Below, in pieces: positions 47,173 to 57,112 of a stretch of 64,000 bases of DNA (its first letter is position 1; each line of letters begins with the position of its first letter). The position numbers and the translations under genes were made by a program. Under the pieces are notes generated by a model. That model had not been told where the DNA came from, ran no database searches, and saw only the letters and a list, made by a program, of their open reading frames with translations. Source of the DNA: Kamptonema formosum PCC 6407 (GTDB lineage Bacteria > Cyanobacteriota > Cyanobacteriia > Cyanobacteriales > Microcoleaceae). The stretch covers positions 1,107,910 to 1,171,909 of the forward strand of contig NZ_KB235904.1 in the NCBI RefSeq assembly GCF_000332155.1. Reading direction: 5' to 3'.

Positions 47173-48381
47173 TTACCTATACCTTCCTAAAGCTATCACA
47201 GCATTTTGTCCCCCAAATCCAAAGCTAAAACAAAGTGTATTCCCGATCTTACTCCCACGGGCAGCCATAACTAAGTCTAACTCAAATAATGATGTTCTCA
47301 ATCCCACACAAGGCGGTAAGATTTGATGTTTAAGACTCATTAAACACAAGGCCGCACCCAACGCACCAGACGCACCTAATGTATGTCCCGTTGCTCCCTT
47401 AGTTGAACTAATAGCAACTCCTTGAGGAAATAACTTTTCAGTTAACATTGCCTCATGTTCATCATTTAAATTAGTTGCAGTGCCGTGAGCATGAATATAA
47501 TCTATATCATTGACAGATAATTTACTACGACTTAAACATTGCTCGATCGCTGCGATCGCACTTTTCCCTCCTAAATCCGGTGCAGTTCCATAACAGGCAT
47601 CATTTGTCAAGCCAAAACCCAAAACTTGACCGTAAATCTTAGCACCGCGTCTCTTAGCTAACTCAGCAGACTCCAAAACTAACACCGCAGCGCCTTCTCC
47701 CAAAACAAAGCCTTCGCGCTGCGAATCAAAGGGATAGGCCCCCGTTTGGGCCAAAGCACCCATCTGATTGAATCCTGCTAGGGTTAAGGGCGTAATTGGG
47801 GCTTCCACAGCGCCAGCAATGACGCGATCGCATTGTCCCGTCTGGATTAACTCAAAAGCTTGCGCGATCGCCCAAATTCCCGTCGCACAAGCTGCCGCTG
47901 GTGCTAATACTGGCCCCCTCGTACCAATGAAATTAGCCGCCGCGATCGCCCCAGCATGAGGCAAACAATCTAAGAATTGGTAATTGGTAATTGGTAATTC
48001 TTTTCCTTCTTCGTCCTCTGCTAGATAAGTAAATTTTTCTTCCTTCTTCCTTCTTTTTTCTTCCTTTTTCCTTCTTCCTTCCCTTGCAAATTGCTCTAAC
48101 TTTGCTTGATTTCCGCGACTAGAACCAATAACTAAGCCACAATCAGGTAAAGGTAAAAATAAATCAGCATCGATAATAGCATCAGCCAAAACCTGCCGAG
48201 TCAGTTTTATTAACTCAACAGGTTTTTTGCCAATTAAAGCCAACGGCCTGCATTCAATTTCTGGGAAAGGTTGGTGTAGCCTAATCCCAGAATTACCCGA
48301 TAAAATCTGATTCCAACTAGATTCCAGCGTACCCAAAGCTGAAACAAGACCGATTCCAGTAATAACAACTTTTACACTCAT
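47173..48381 (-). CDS. beta-ketoacyl-ACP synthase (FabF-like) with repeat-derived insertion
   Basis: A condensing enzyme of fatty-acid or polyketide-like synthesis: active-site Cys in APAAACATGIWAIAQ, histidines in YIHAHGTATNLND and KGATGHTLGASGA. After residue 105 there is an insertion REGRRKKEEKRRKKEEKFTY followed by a segment encoding ITNYQF, made of the same microsatellites (GAAGGAAAA and TTACCAA units) seen between genes. It probably forms a surface loop. This is the second, divergent KAS type of cyanobacteria rather than housekeeping FabF. Confidence 0.88.
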   Translation of the reverse strand: MSVKVVITGIGLVSALGTLESSWNQILSGNSGIRLHQPFPEIECRPLALIGKKPVELIKLTRQVLADAIIDADLFLPLPDCGLVIGSSRGNQAKLEQFAREGRRKKEEKRRKKEEKFTYLAEDEEGKELPITNYQFLDCLPHAGAIAAANFIGTRGPVLAPAAACATGIWAIAQAFELIQTGQCDRVIAGAVEAPITPLTLAGFNQMGALAQTGAYPFDSQREGFVLGEGAAVLVLESAELAKRRGAKIYGQVLGFGLTNDACYGTAPDLGGKSAIAAIEQCLSRSKLSVNDIDYIHAHGTATNLNDEHEAMLTEKLFPQGVAISSTKGATGHTLGASGALGAALCLMSLKHQILPPCVGLRTSLFELDLVMAARGSKIGNTLCFSFGFGGQNAVIALGRYR

Positions 48382-48508
48382 TGCTATTTGTTAGTTGTTA
48401 GTTGCTAGTTGTTAATATTGGACTTGACAACCAGTCACCTGCTACTTACAACTATAAACTAACTATTTGCCCACGAACAACCAACAACTAACCACTAACT
48501 ACTAACAA

Positions 48509-49267
48509 TTAATTTTTCAAATTTTCCAACCCCTGCGTTACCTTAGCCGACTCAATGCGATCTCCAGCCTGAATTTGATCCACCGCTTCCATCCCTTGCG
48601 TTACATAGCCAAAAACCGCATAACTCCCATCCAAAAATGGCAAATCACTCAAAGCAAAATAAAACTGAGAAGAAGCCGAATCAGGAGGATTAGATCGAGC
48701 CATTGCTACAGCGCCGCGAGTATGCTGCAACACAGGTTTAGCCGTTACTCCCGCTTGTTGAAGTGTCGTACTATAGGTAGGTTCTTTGGCTCCTTTCGGC
48801 TTAATTTCTAAGGGAATATAGCGCTCTTTTGAAGTTGCCGGATCGATAAAACCACCTGTTCCCAAACCCGCCGCCGGAAACTTAGGATCTTTCCCCTGGG
48901 GATCGCCGCCTTGAACTACAAAAGGTTCCGGTTCCCGAACTACTCGGTGAAATACCAAGCCGTCGTAAACTCCGCGCTTGACTAAATCAACAAAATTACC
49001 CGCAGTAATAGGCGCATTTGTGCCGTCTACTTCGATAGTTATGGGGGTACCTTTGACCACCATTACTACCGTTGCCTTTCCTTCTAGGCGGGGTACATTA
49101 GTAATTTGTGGGCTACTCGCTTGTTGCGGTGGAGTTGAAGCCGCTTCACTGGCAGAGGGGCTAGGGACGGGTGAGGAATTTGCACTAGGGGAATCGCCGC
49201 ATCCTCCTAAAGTTAGTACGCCAACGAGCAAAAGTGGCAGTATCCATCGCTGAATTTTAATTTTCAT
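48509..49267 (-). CDS. cyclophilin-type peptidyl-prolyl isomerase lipoprotein
   Basis: A lipobox signal ([15 protein letters not shown]), a Ser/Pro/Ala linker, then a cyclophilin domain: [54 protein letters not shown] and [12 protein letters not shown]. Periplasmic or thylakoid-lumen proline isomerase; 252 aa is normal. The C-terminal [16 protein letters not shown] fits the catalytic pocket. Confidence 0.93.
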   Translation of the reverse strand: MKIKIQRWILPLLLVGVLTLGGCGDSPSANSSPVPSPSASEAASTPPQQASSPQITNVPRLEGKATVVMVVKGTPITIEVDGTNAPITAGNFVDLVKRGVYDGLVFHRVVREPEPFVVQGGDPQGKDPKFPAAGLGTGGFIDPATSKERYIPLEIKPKGAKEPTYSTTLQQAGVTAKPVLQHTRGAVAMARSNPPDSASSQFYFALSDLPFLDGSYAVFGYVTQGMEAVDQIQAGDRIESAKVTQGLENLKN

Positions 49268-49348
49268 CTTGACTAGAAATTAGACAGTTGATCTACAATA
49301 GTAATTGTATCAAGTAAGTTTTTAATATTAATATCGGAGTTCGGGACA

Positions 49349-49918
49349 ATGACGACAGTGATTTTAAATTTGGAAAATGTCGATCTGAGTGACGAACAGT
49401 TTTACCGCTTGTGTCAGGTTAATCGAGATTGGCAATTTGAACGCACAGCTAAGGGAGAGATCGTTATTATGTCCCCTGTAGGTGGAGTGAGTGGAAATCG
49501 AGAAGCTAGTTTAATTACAGATGTATATTTGTGGAATCGGCAAACGCAACTGGGGATAGTTTTTAGTTCTTCGACAATTTTTCGTTTACCTAATGGAGGC
49601 GATCGCTCTCCTGATGTAGCTTGGGTGAGGTTAGAACGATGGTCAGCTTTAACGGAGGAAGAACAAGAGAAGTTTCCACCAATTTGTCCTGATTTTGTCA
49701 TTGAGTTGCGTTCCCGTACAGATGCGATTCAACCTCTTCGGGAGAAAATGCAGGAATATCTTAATAGTGGTTTGCAGTTAGGGTGGCTAATTAATCCTCA
49801 AGATCGACAAGTAGAAATTTATCGACGCGATCGCACGGTAGAGATTGTACAAATTCCCGTAAGTTTATCGGGAGAAGATGTGTTACCAGGGTTCGTTTTA
49901 AATTGGCCGTTAGCGTGA
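49349..49918 (+). CDS. Uma2-family endonuclease-like protein
   Basis: 189 aa of the other Uma2 subtype (DLSDEQFYRLCQVNRDWQFERTAKGEIVIMSP; GDRSPDVAWV; PDFVIELRSRTDAIQPLREKMQEY). Core acidic residues and Lys are kept. Not closely related to the tandem copies at 34.3 kb. Confidence 0.87.
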   Translation: MTTVILNLENVDLSDEQFYRLCQVNRDWQFERTAKGEIVIMSPVGGVSGNREASLITDVYLWNRQTQLGIVFSSSTIFRLPNGGDRSPDVAWVRLERWSALTEEEQEKFPPICPDFVIELRSRTDAIQPLREKMQEYLNSGLQLGWLINPQDRQVEIYRRDRTVEIVQIPVSLSGEDVLPGFVLNWPLA

Positions 49919-50067
49919 ATGCGATCGGCTTAAATTGTAGTTGCAAGAAAGTAAGTAATTTGGTGGTAAAGGAGTGCGATCGCTTTACATAGCTTTTACT
50001 ATCGGTAGTAACGGATATATAGTCGGGGCTAATCCTAGAACTTCGCCTTAATTTGTGAATAACTACT

Positions 50068-50421
50068 ATGGCTATGAAAATTGAACTTATGGCTGATTAT
50101 GGATGCTATCCCCTATGGTGGGCTAATGGGGAAAAAGTAGGTGATATCGATCCCGCAACACTACCCTTGAGTCAGCAAACACTCTTACGTTTGGAAAAGT
50201 GGGCAGATGCCTATGATGCTAAATTAAACTGGGACGATCCGGCTTCATCGGGTTTTGCTAGTTTAGAGATAAAGCAAGCTTTTGAGGATGAAGGTGTCAG
50301 TCTTTGGCATCAGTTGAGAAAAGAGTTAGTACCAGAATATGAGGTTTTCTACTTTAGCAATATGTTGCAGGAACACATAACGCATCCGAGTCAATTGGAA
50401 GTGTTGCAGGAAATTAGATGA
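50068..50421 (+). CDS. conserved hypothetical protein
   Basis: 117 aa. It begins ELMADYGCYPLWWANGEKVGDIDPATLPLS and has KWADAYDAKLNWDDPASSGF, a pattern seen in small bacterial hypotheticals of toxin/immunity neighbourhoods. Function unknown; no operon partner. Confidence 0.65.
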   Translation: MAMKIELMADYGCYPLWWANGEKVGDIDPATLPLSQQTLLRLEKWADAYDAKLNWDDPASSGFASLEIKQAFEDEGVSLWHQLRKELVPEYEVFYFSNMLQEHITHPSQLEVLQEIR

Positions 50422-50514
50422 GTTGTTGGTGCAGTGCGATCGCGCTTTGAGATTCAGGAATGGGAGATGTGCGATCGCTTAACTAATGCTGAATTAGATA
50501 AAGTGGTTTTTAGA

Positions 50515-51855
50515 TTACCACTCTTGTCTTTCAAGAATTGCCTTTAAAGATTCATCAACTATCACACCGCCGTGTTTATCATAAATATTGAACCAAAATG
50601 CAGGTAAGTGTCCTTGAGGGGCTTTATTAAGGTTGAAAGTTATGTCTTTATATTCTTTCCAGCCAAAAATACCCCCAAACACTCCAGCTTTTCCTCGCCA
50701 ACCCACAGCTTCTCCAAAGTCTCCTACTTTTTTACCCACACTGAAATATATCTGTTTTTGTACTCTGAAGCCAAAACGTCCGTTACTGTTGCTTCCCCAA
50801 AGTCTATCTATATTTTGGATGTCCTCAATGGCTAGGGATCTTATATTATCTACCGGATTGTGACTTAATAATTGTAAAACAATTTTTCCAGTTTCCAAAT
50901 CGGATCTTTCCCATTCCTGCATACTCAATAATTTTTCCAAATTAGAATAATTTGGCTTGGGAACAGCCTCTCTGATTTCCTCTTCAAGCTTATGATAAAT
51001 TTTCTCTTCGGATGTAGCATCTTCTAGATAAACTTGACTTTCTTCTTCTAATTTCTTGAATTCGTCAACAGAAGTCAAAGCATCGCGCTTTTTAGCCTTC
51101 GCTGCATAGAAGACACAAGCTGCATTTCCAATTGCATAGATCATTAAGGCTTTGCTTATTACATTTAAGGCTTTAGCTTTCATTGGATCAAGCTTTAGCC
51201 AATCTATACCTGCATTGATTGCTCTTTCCCCTAAAAGAGTAACACCAAAAATCATAAGGGCTTCCTGTTTACGTTCTTCAGAGTCTAATGAAAAGCCATA
51301 AATTGCTGCTATCTGATACACCATTTCGGCTGAGAGCTTAGAGATAGATGGTAAATCAATCTTTGCCAAACCTATTAAGATATCTTCCACAACTGTTTTA
51401 CTAATTAGCTCAACTCCTGCTGCCTGTAAAGACTTATGAACGATCAAGATATGAGCAATTTCATAGGGTGTGCTTTCCTTATATCTTCCCTGTAATCGAT
51501 TCACAGAGTTTATGGTAGCTGGAAAGTCAATGTTCGCAAATTCACCAGCCAGCCAGCCAACTAAGTCTTTCCAAGCACTAGGATTAGCTTGGGTTTTTAA
51601 ATCTGATAAACGAGGGTTTTCTTTTACAGCATTATTTAGGGTTTCAACTGGTGTTTCAGTTTCGATTTTAAAAGGTACTATTTCTTCTCCTACGAATGCT
51701 GATTCTGGAATCCATGTTCCTCGGTTTTCCCCTTCAAGTTGAAAACATATTCTGCGACAATCTACATAGGTAGCTACAGCTAAAACTTTTCCGTTTTTTT
51801 TGTGACCATTAATGGAGCAAGTTGTTTGGGAAAATAGGTTGTGAGTTAAAACCAT
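50515..51855 (-). CDS. GUN4-domain protein with helical N-terminal region
   Basis: 446 aa. The C-terminal about 140 residues read as GUN4: LEKLLSMQEWERSDLETGKIVLQLL, IQNIDRLWGSNSNGRFGFRVQKQIYF, VGWRGKAG and FNLNKAPQGHLPAFW. GUN4 binds porphyrins and activates Mg-chelatase; multidomain versions in cyanobacteria are likely sensors. The first 300 residues are mainly helical with an N-terminal SH3-like strand region (VLAVATYVDCRRICFQLEGE) and no recognised enzyme. Confidence 0.8.
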   Translation of the reverse strand: MVLTHNLFSQTTCSINGHKKNGKVLAVATYVDCRRICFQLEGENRGTWIPESAFVGEEIVPFKIETETPVETLNNAVKENPRLSDLKTQANPSAWKDLVGWLAGEFANIDFPATINSVNRLQGRYKESTPYEIAHILIVHKSLQAAGVELISKTVVEDILIGLAKIDLPSISKLSAEMVYQIAAIYGFSLDSEERKQEALMIFGVTLLGERAINAGIDWLKLDPMKAKALNVISKALMIYAIGNAACVFYAAKAKKRDALTSVDEFKKLEEESQVYLEDATSEEKIYHKLEEEIREAVPKPNYSNLEKLLSMQEWERSDLETGKIVLQLLSHNPVDNIRSLAIEDIQNIDRLWGSNSNGRFGFRVQKQIYFSVGKKVGDFGEAVGWRGKAGVFGGIFGWKEYKDITFNLNKAPQGHLPAFWFNIYDKHGGVIVDESLKAILERQEW

Positions 51856-51982
51856 TTTTGATTAATTATATATAACGACTTTATAAGTATAACAAAATAG
51901 GTATTAAAGGTAATCAGTATATTCACTAAATCGTAACTATCCCTAGCTGACTAGCGCATTCCAACAGTTCGTCTCCTACGAT

Positions 51983-52028
51983 AAATCCGCCTGCATGAGT
52001 ATCAGAAAAACTCATACAGGCGGATTTT
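51983..52028. terminator. long hairpin downstream of ycf4
   Basis: AAATCCGCCTG-C-ATGAGT pairs with ACTCAT-A-CAGGCGGATTT, followed on the plus strand by a T-rich tail. It lies 87 bp past the ycf4 stop on the minus strand and probably ends that transcript. Confidence 0.65.
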
Positions 52029-52114
52029 TAAAAGCCAAAAACTAATACCACCCAATTGATTTTAGTTTCTGTAAACGCGAATTATATCCGCCCTTTTTCA
52101 TCTTCAGACATCCT

Positions 52115-52681
52115 CTAAAGGCCTTCCAAAGGAACTCCCAAAAATCTAGCCAATTGAGCTCCTTGATTTTCCACCTCAGACAATCCTAAAGGCTGACCCA
52201 CCCGCGTCAACGGATATTCCCGACGATCCTTGAGTTTGAGATAAATTGCTCGGCGCGGACTCAGACCTTCCTTAATATCAATTCGCACCGATTGTACATC
52301 CTCCCTCTTAATGGCGATATCAATTTTGCGGTTTTTCCCCGGAAAACCCCAGCGAAACAGTCTAATACTCCCATTTTCGCCATTAAACTCATTGTAGCCG
52401 CCCCCAACATCGCAGGCGATCGTCATCCACAGGTAAAGCGCCAGCAGCACCCCACAAACACCATAGAAAGTCATCGCAATCCCTTGAGGGAAAAAGTAGA
52501 GCTGAGTAGGGTCAGCAAAAGGCAGTAGGTTAACGTGCAAGTAGGAAGAAATACCTGCCAGTAAAAAACCAGTCCCGCCGATACTAACGATCGCAGCGAA
52601 GAAGTAATTACTCAAGCGGCGCGATCCCAGAACCTCCAGACGGAGTATGCGATCGCTTGTCGATGTCATTTGTGCAGTCAT
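52115..52681 (-). CDS. ycf4: photosystem I assembly protein Ycf4
   Basis: 188 aa with the two N-terminal transmembrane helices (YFFAAIVSIGGTGFLLAGISSYL; GIAMTFYGVCGVLLALYLWM) and the conserved WMTIACDVGGGYNEF and GFPGKNRKIDIAIKREDVQSV segment. Ycf4 scaffolds PSI assembly in the thylakoid. Divergent from psbD, an arrangement common in cyanobacteria, sharing a 116-bp promoter region. Confidence 0.95.
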   Translation of the reverse strand: MTAQMTSTSDRILRLEVLGSRRLSNYFFAAIVSIGGTGFLLAGISSYLHVNLLPFADPTQLYFFPQGIAMTFYGVCGVLLALYLWMTIACDVGGGYNEFNGENGSIRLFRWGFPGKNRKIDIAIKREDVQSVRIDIKEGLSPRRAIYLKLKDRREYPLTRVGQPLGLSEVENQGAQLARFLGVPLEGL

Positions 52682-52797
52682 AAAATTTTCCTTTTTTTAG
52701 CCCAGGGGAATTGCAAATTTTGTTAATTTGTAATATATAGTTATGTTAACTTAATTAGAAACCTTCCCCTTTTAATAAGCACGAGGATTTTCGCGAA

Positions 52798-53856
52798 ATG
52801 ACTATAGCAGTCGGACGCGCCCAGAACGAACGAGGTCTATTTGATGCCCTCGACGACTGGCTCAAGCGCGATCGCTTCGTTTTCATCGGCTGGAGCGGCT
52901 TGCTCCTCTTCCCCTGCGCCTTCTTCGCCATCGGCGGTTGGCTGACCGGCACCACCTTCGTTACCTCCTGGTACACTCACGGTCTAGCTAGCTCCTACCT
53001 CGAAGGCGCTAACTTCCTCACCGTCGCCGTTTCCACCCCCGCTAACAGCTTGGGTCACTCCCTACTGTTCCTCTGGGGCCCGGAAGCTCAATGGGACTTC
53101 ACACGCTGGTGTCAACTCGGCGGCCTGTGGGCATTCATCGCCCTACACGGCGCATTCGCCCTGATTGGCTTCTGTCTGCGTCAGATTGAAATTGCCCGTC
53201 TCGTAGGTATTCGTCCCTACAACGCTCTAGCTTTCACCGGCCCGATTGCCGTATTCGTCTCGGTGTTCTTAATGTACCCCTTGGGACAATCCGGCTGGTT
53301 CTTCGCCCCTAGCTTCGGCGTAGCAGCAATTTTCCGCTTTTTGTTATTCCTGCAAGGTTTTCACAACTGGACGCTCAACCCCTTCCACATGATGGGCGTA
53401 GCTGGAATCTTGGGTGGTGCTTTACTTTGCGCCATTCACGGTGCCACAGTAGAAAATACACTGTTTGAAGACGGCGATGGTGCTAACACCTTCCGCGCCT
53501 TCAACCCAACCCAAGCTGAAGAAACTTACAGCATGGTGACAGCGAACCGTTTTTGGTCGCAAATCTTCGGAATTGCTTTCTCCAACAAGCGTTGGCTGCA
53601 CTTCTTCATGTTGTTTGTGCCTGTAACTGGCTTGTGGATGAGTTCTATTGGTATCGTCGGTTTGGCTTTAAACTTGCGGGCTTATGATTTTGTCTCCCAA
53701 GAGTTGCGAGCTGCTGAAGATCCTGAGTTTGAAACGTTCTACACTAAGAACATTCTGCTTAATGAGGGTATCCGCGCTTGGATGGCTCCTCAAGATCAAC
53801 CGCACGAAAACTTCATCTTCCCTGAAGAAGTTCTTCCTCGCGGTAACGCTTTGTAA
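52798..53856 (+). CDS. psbD: photosystem II D2 protein
   Basis: 352 aa, five transmembrane helices, near-invariant sequence: [62 protein letters not shown] (iron/quinone site His) and [17 protein letters not shown]2 forms the PSII reaction centre with D1, carrying QA and TyrD. First of psbD-psbC. Confidence 0.98.
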   Translation: MTIAVGRAQNERGLFDALDDWLKRDRFVFIGWSGLLLFPCAFFAIGGWLTGTTFVTSWYTHGLASSYLEGANFLTVAVSTPANSLGHSLLFLWGPEAQWDFTRWCQLGGLWAFIALHGAFALIGFCLRQIEIARLVGIRPYNALAFTGPIAVFVSVFLMYPLGQSGWFFAPSFGVAAIFRFLLFLQGFHNWTLNPFHMMGVAGILGGALLCAIHGATVENTLFEDGDGANTFRAFNPTQAEETYSMVTANRFWSQIFGIAFSNKRWLHFFMLFVPVTGLWMSSIGIVGLALNLRAYDFVSQELRAAEDPEFETFYTKNILLNEGIRAWMAPQDQPHENFIFPEEVLPRGNAL

Positions 53857-53943
53857 TATTTGAGATTTGGATTTCAGAGCAGTTTATAATCTGGAATCCA
53901 AAATCCCACATCCAAAATCCAAAATCGCTGGAGGTTCTACCGA

Positions 53944-55323
53944 GTGGTAACGCTCTCTAATCCTTACTTAAGCGGCCGCGACCAAGATTCCACCGGCTTT
54001 GCCTGGTGGTCTGGTAATGCTCGCCTGATCAACCTTTCCGGTAAGTTGTTGGGCGCTCACGTTGCTCACGCTGGTCTGATCGTATTCTGGGCCGGAGCGA
54101 TGACTTTGTTTGAAGTCGCTCACTTCATTCCCGAAAAGCCCATGTACGAACAGGGCTTAATTCTCATGCCTCACATCGCTACCTTGGGTTGGGGCGTAGG
54201 CGCTGGCGGTGAAGTCACCAGCATCTTCCCCTTCTTCGTAGTCGGTGTAGTTCACCTCATCTCCTCTGCTGTTCTCGGTTTGGGCGGCATTTATCACGCC
54301 GTTCGCGGCCCAGAAACCCTGGAAGAATACTCTCGCTTCTTTGGGTATGACTGGAAAGACAAGAACCAGATGACCAACATCCTGGGCTACCACCTGATTA
54401 TTTTGGGATGTGGCGCTCTGCTGTTGGTAGCTAAAGCAATGGCTTTTGGTGGCTTGTACGACACATGGGCTCCTGGCGGTGGCGATGTGCGGGTAATTAC
54501 CAATCCCACGCTAAATCCTAGTGTGATCTTCGGCTACTTGACTCGCTCTCCCTTCGGTGGCGAAGGCTGGCTCGTTAGCGTCAATAACTTAGAAGATGTT
54601 GTTGGCGGTCATATCTGGGTTGGCTTGATTTGTATTGCTGGCGGTGTCTGGCACATTCTAACTAAGCCTTTCGGTTGGTCTCGCCGCGCCTCTATCTGGT
54701 CTGGGGAAGCTTATCTTTCCTATAGCTTAGGCGCTTTGTCGCTGATGGGCTTTATTGCTTGCTGCTTTGTCTGGTTTAACAATACTGTTTACCCTAGCGA
54801 ATTTTATGGGCCGACGGGGCCAGAAGCTTCTCAAGCTCAAGCTTTGACCTTCCTGATCCGCGACCAACGCTTAGGCGCAAACGTCGGTTCTGCACAAGGC
54901 CCGACTGGTTTGGGTAAATACTTGATGCGCTCTCCTACTGGCGAAATTATTTTCGGTGGTGAAACGATGCGTTTCTGGGATTTCCAAGGCCCTTGGTTGG
55001 AGCCTCTGCGCGGTACTAATGGCTTAGATTTGAACAAGATCAAGAATGATATTCAGCCTTGGCAAGCTCGCCGTGCTGCTGAGTACATGACTCACGCTCC
55101 TTTGGGTTCTTTGAACTCTGTGGGTGGTGTGGCGACTGAGGTTAACTCGTTTAACTATGTGTCTCCGCGTTCTTGGTTGGCCTGTTTCCACTTCGTGATG
55201 GGTTTCTTCTTCTTAGTTGGTCACTTGTGGCACGCTGGTCGCGCTCGCGCGGCTGTTGCTGGCTTTGAGAAAGGTATTGACCGGGAGAATGAGGCTGTAC
55301 TTTCTATGCCTAATCTTGATTAG
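53944..55323 (+). CDS. psbC: photosystem II CP43 protein
   Basis: 459 aa, six transmembrane helices binding chlorophyll. [21 protein letters not shown], the lumenal loop ending [19 protein letters not shown] (Glu and Arg ligands of the Mn cluster), and [21 protein letters not shown]. Start GTG at 53944 with GGAGG 12 nt upstream. In plastids and some cyanobacteria psbC overlaps psbD; here 87 bp separate them. Confidence 0.98.
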   Translation: MVTLSNPYLSGRDQDSTGFAWWSGNARLINLSGKLLGAHVAHAGLIVFWAGAMTLFEVAHFIPEKPMYEQGLILMPHIATLGWGVGAGGEVTSIFPFFVVGVVHLISSAVLGLGGIYHAVRGPETLEEYSRFFGYDWKDKNQMTNILGYHLIILGCGALLLVAKAMAFGGLYDTWAPGGGDVRVITNPTLNPSVIFGYLTRSPFGGEGWLVSVNNLEDVVGGHIWVGLICIAGGVWHILTKPFGWSRRASIWSGEAYLSYSLGALSLMGFIACCFVWFNNTVYPSEFYGPTGPEASQAQALTFLIRDQRLGANVGSAQGPTGLGKYLMRSPTGEIIFGGETMRFWDFQGPWLEPLRGTNGLDLNKIKNDIQPWQARRAAEYMTHAPLGSLNSVGGVATEVNSFNYVSPRSWLACFHFVMGFFFLVGHLWHAGRARAAVAGFEKGIDRENEAVLSMPNLD

Positions 55324-55343
55324 GTTTTTTGATTGATTTGAAG

Positions 55344-55374
55344 GCTCCTGTTTAAATGACAGGAGCTTTTTTTT
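55344..55374 (+). terminator. intrinsic terminator of psbDC
   Basis: GCTCCTGT/ACAGGAGC (8 bp, 7-nt loop) directly followed by eight T. Textbook rho-independent terminator. Confidence 0.93.
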
Positions 55375-55528
55375 AGGGGCTAGGGGCTACGATGCTCAGG
55401 GCTACGGGAAGAGAGGGGGAGGAGGGGGAGGAGGGGGGAAGATGGGGGGAGATGGGGGGAGAGGGAGGAGATGGGGAGGATGGGGGAGGGATTATTAACA
55501 ATTAACAATTAACAGTTAACAATCAACC

Positions 55529-55620
55529 TCATAAACCGGGTTTTTTGACGAAAATACTTCGTTTTTACCCACAGATTCTCTCAAAAACCCGGTTTCTGGG
55601 GCCATGAGCGTAAGTCCTGT
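55529..55620. repeat. dispersed AACCGGGTTTTTTGACG repeat, copy 1
   Basis: AAACCGGGTTTTTTGACGAA ... TCTCAAAAACCCGGTTTCTG ... GCGTAAGTCC. A second copy with a CCAGG core is at 59421-59506. The ends are inverted repeats, so it looks like a MITE. Confidence 0.75.
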
Positions 55621-55677
55621 AGCAATTAGCAATTAGCAATTAGCAATTAGCAATTAGCAATTAGCCATTAGCCTTTA

Positions 55678-56304
55678 TCATTGTCCTGTAGCCGATCGCC
55701 CCTGTTTCCCCAACTTGATTAACACAAAGTAGCTTAAGTAAATCACATACACTACTAAACCAACCAGCCCCAAAAAGCCCAAAAATTGGACATTTCCATT
55801 GTGGTGAAAAATATCTTTATACATCCAAGGCGCATCTAACCAAACTCGGCAAAATGGCTCGTCCATCAATTGACTTTGAGATTTGAAACCGCAATTTATA
55901 AACGGAATTTGGGCGATCGCACCTAAAGCGCTATAAATACTAACAGCCCAACGCCACGAGGTAAAACTCAGTTTCAGGGGCGACTGCGGGCGATCGTCAA
56001 TTTCTTCGTTAAGATCTACCCAAAACCAGAGAGACACAGGAATGAGCGCACGAGCTAATAACGATACTCCAAAACTTATAGGCAATGCAGCGATCATTAG
56101 ATAAACTGTAATTGCTAACAAGCTGGCTACCCGCCAATAAATAATTAATAACCGTACCATTGCCTCAGCTTTTTCCACAAAAGCCCAAATCAGTAAAATT
56201 AGCGGTATCAAAATAGTAAATAGCAGCGCTAGTCGGTAATCCGTCCAGACTAGGGGTTGAAACCAGGGTGAATTAGCAGCAAGTAAAAAGCTCGACATTT
56301 TCAA
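55678..56304 (-). CDS. DUF3177-like membrane protein
   Basis: 208 aa with about five transmembrane helices (LALLFTILIPLILLIWAFVEK; LLAITVYLMIAALPISFGVSLLA; FLGFLGLVGLVVYVIYLSYFVLI), lumen-facing QPLVWTDYRLA at the start. Conserved in cyanobacteria as DUF3177; function unknown. Confidence 0.8.
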   Translation of the reverse strand: MKMSSFLLAANSPWFQPLVWTDYRLALLFTILIPLILLIWAFVEKAEAMVRLLIIYWRVASLLAITVYLMIAALPISFGVSLLARALIPVSLWFWVDLNEEIDDRPQSPLKLSFTSWRWAVSIYSALGAIAQIPFINCGFKSQSQLMDEPFCRVWLDAPWMYKDIFHHNGNVQFLGFLGLVGLVVYVIYLSYFVLIKLGKQGRSATGQ

Positions 56305-56518
56305 ACAAATTTAATTAGATATTTTTGCAAGAATTCTACTAAACAAATAAAACAAGCAACTGGAATACCTTTCTCAAATCCCAGTTGCTTGCTAAGGCTT
56401 GCCAGCTTTAGGGTCTAAACCTTGCTCCGTCAGCCTTCAGCTTAATTGAGTTTGTCCGTATCAAAGAAGAAGTTCAACTCCAGAAGCAAACTAGGCTGAT
56501 AGCTGACAGTTGCGAATT

Positions 56519-56740
56519 TTAATCCTCATACAATCGGCACTCAGCCGCATCGGGGTTATCGTCGCAATATTTCTCAAATGAATTCTTTGGTTTATTCTGC
56601 TTCTGGTGGGAAGCTTCAGCTTGCAGTTCTTCAACTGCATCCCATGCTGCCGCGCATTCACCTGACGCACCGCCTTTAATATCGCATACAGCACGAGCGT
56701 TTGCGAGTTCTTCGTCAATTTTTTCTTGGATGTTATTCAT
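56519..56740 (-). CDS. cp12: Calvin-cycle regulator CP12
   Basis: 73 aa from ATG 56740. Cys pairs ARAVCDIKGGASGECAAAWD and KYCDDNPDAAECRLYED, plus AAWDAVEELQAE, are the CP12 signature. In the dark, with both disulfides formed, it ties GAPDH and phosphoribulokinase into an inactive complex. Monocistronic; an in-frame upstream start at 56782 is less likely. Confidence 0.95.
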   Translation of the reverse strand: MNNIQEKIDEELANARAVCDIKGGASGECAAAWDAVEELQAEASHQKQNKPKNSFEKYCDDNPDAAECRLYED

Positions 56741-57112
56741 GGATGTTGTCTCAGTCACTTTAATCATTAGGAGATTAATCACTAGGAGAAACTTCTCCCG
56801 TCTGAAATTTGGTTAGAGGTTCCAGTTGCAGATTGGGCTAATTTAGCCCACCAATAGTAGCTTTAGAAGTGCTACTCAACTATTCATACATTAAGTTGGG
56901 GTGTCACAACTGTATTAAGCTTTATCTTTTAAGATTTTGCCACTAATCCAAGTTGAGACCTCACAGCCTTAATAGATCCATAGGTTAATTTATCTTAACA
57001 TAAGATTTCCCAGCGTGGGATCTACTGCGATCGAATCGCTCTTGGAGCGGCATAACCAGGTTAGCCTAGTGAGAAGAGCAATTGTAAGCAAATTAATTAT
57101 AGGAGTGTCAAG
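56741..57112. other. intergenic control region cp12 / FIST gene
   Basis: 372 bp between divergent genes, AT-rich, with scattered TAAGATTT/AAGATTTTG elements. No ORF or RNA recognised. Confidence 0.45.
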
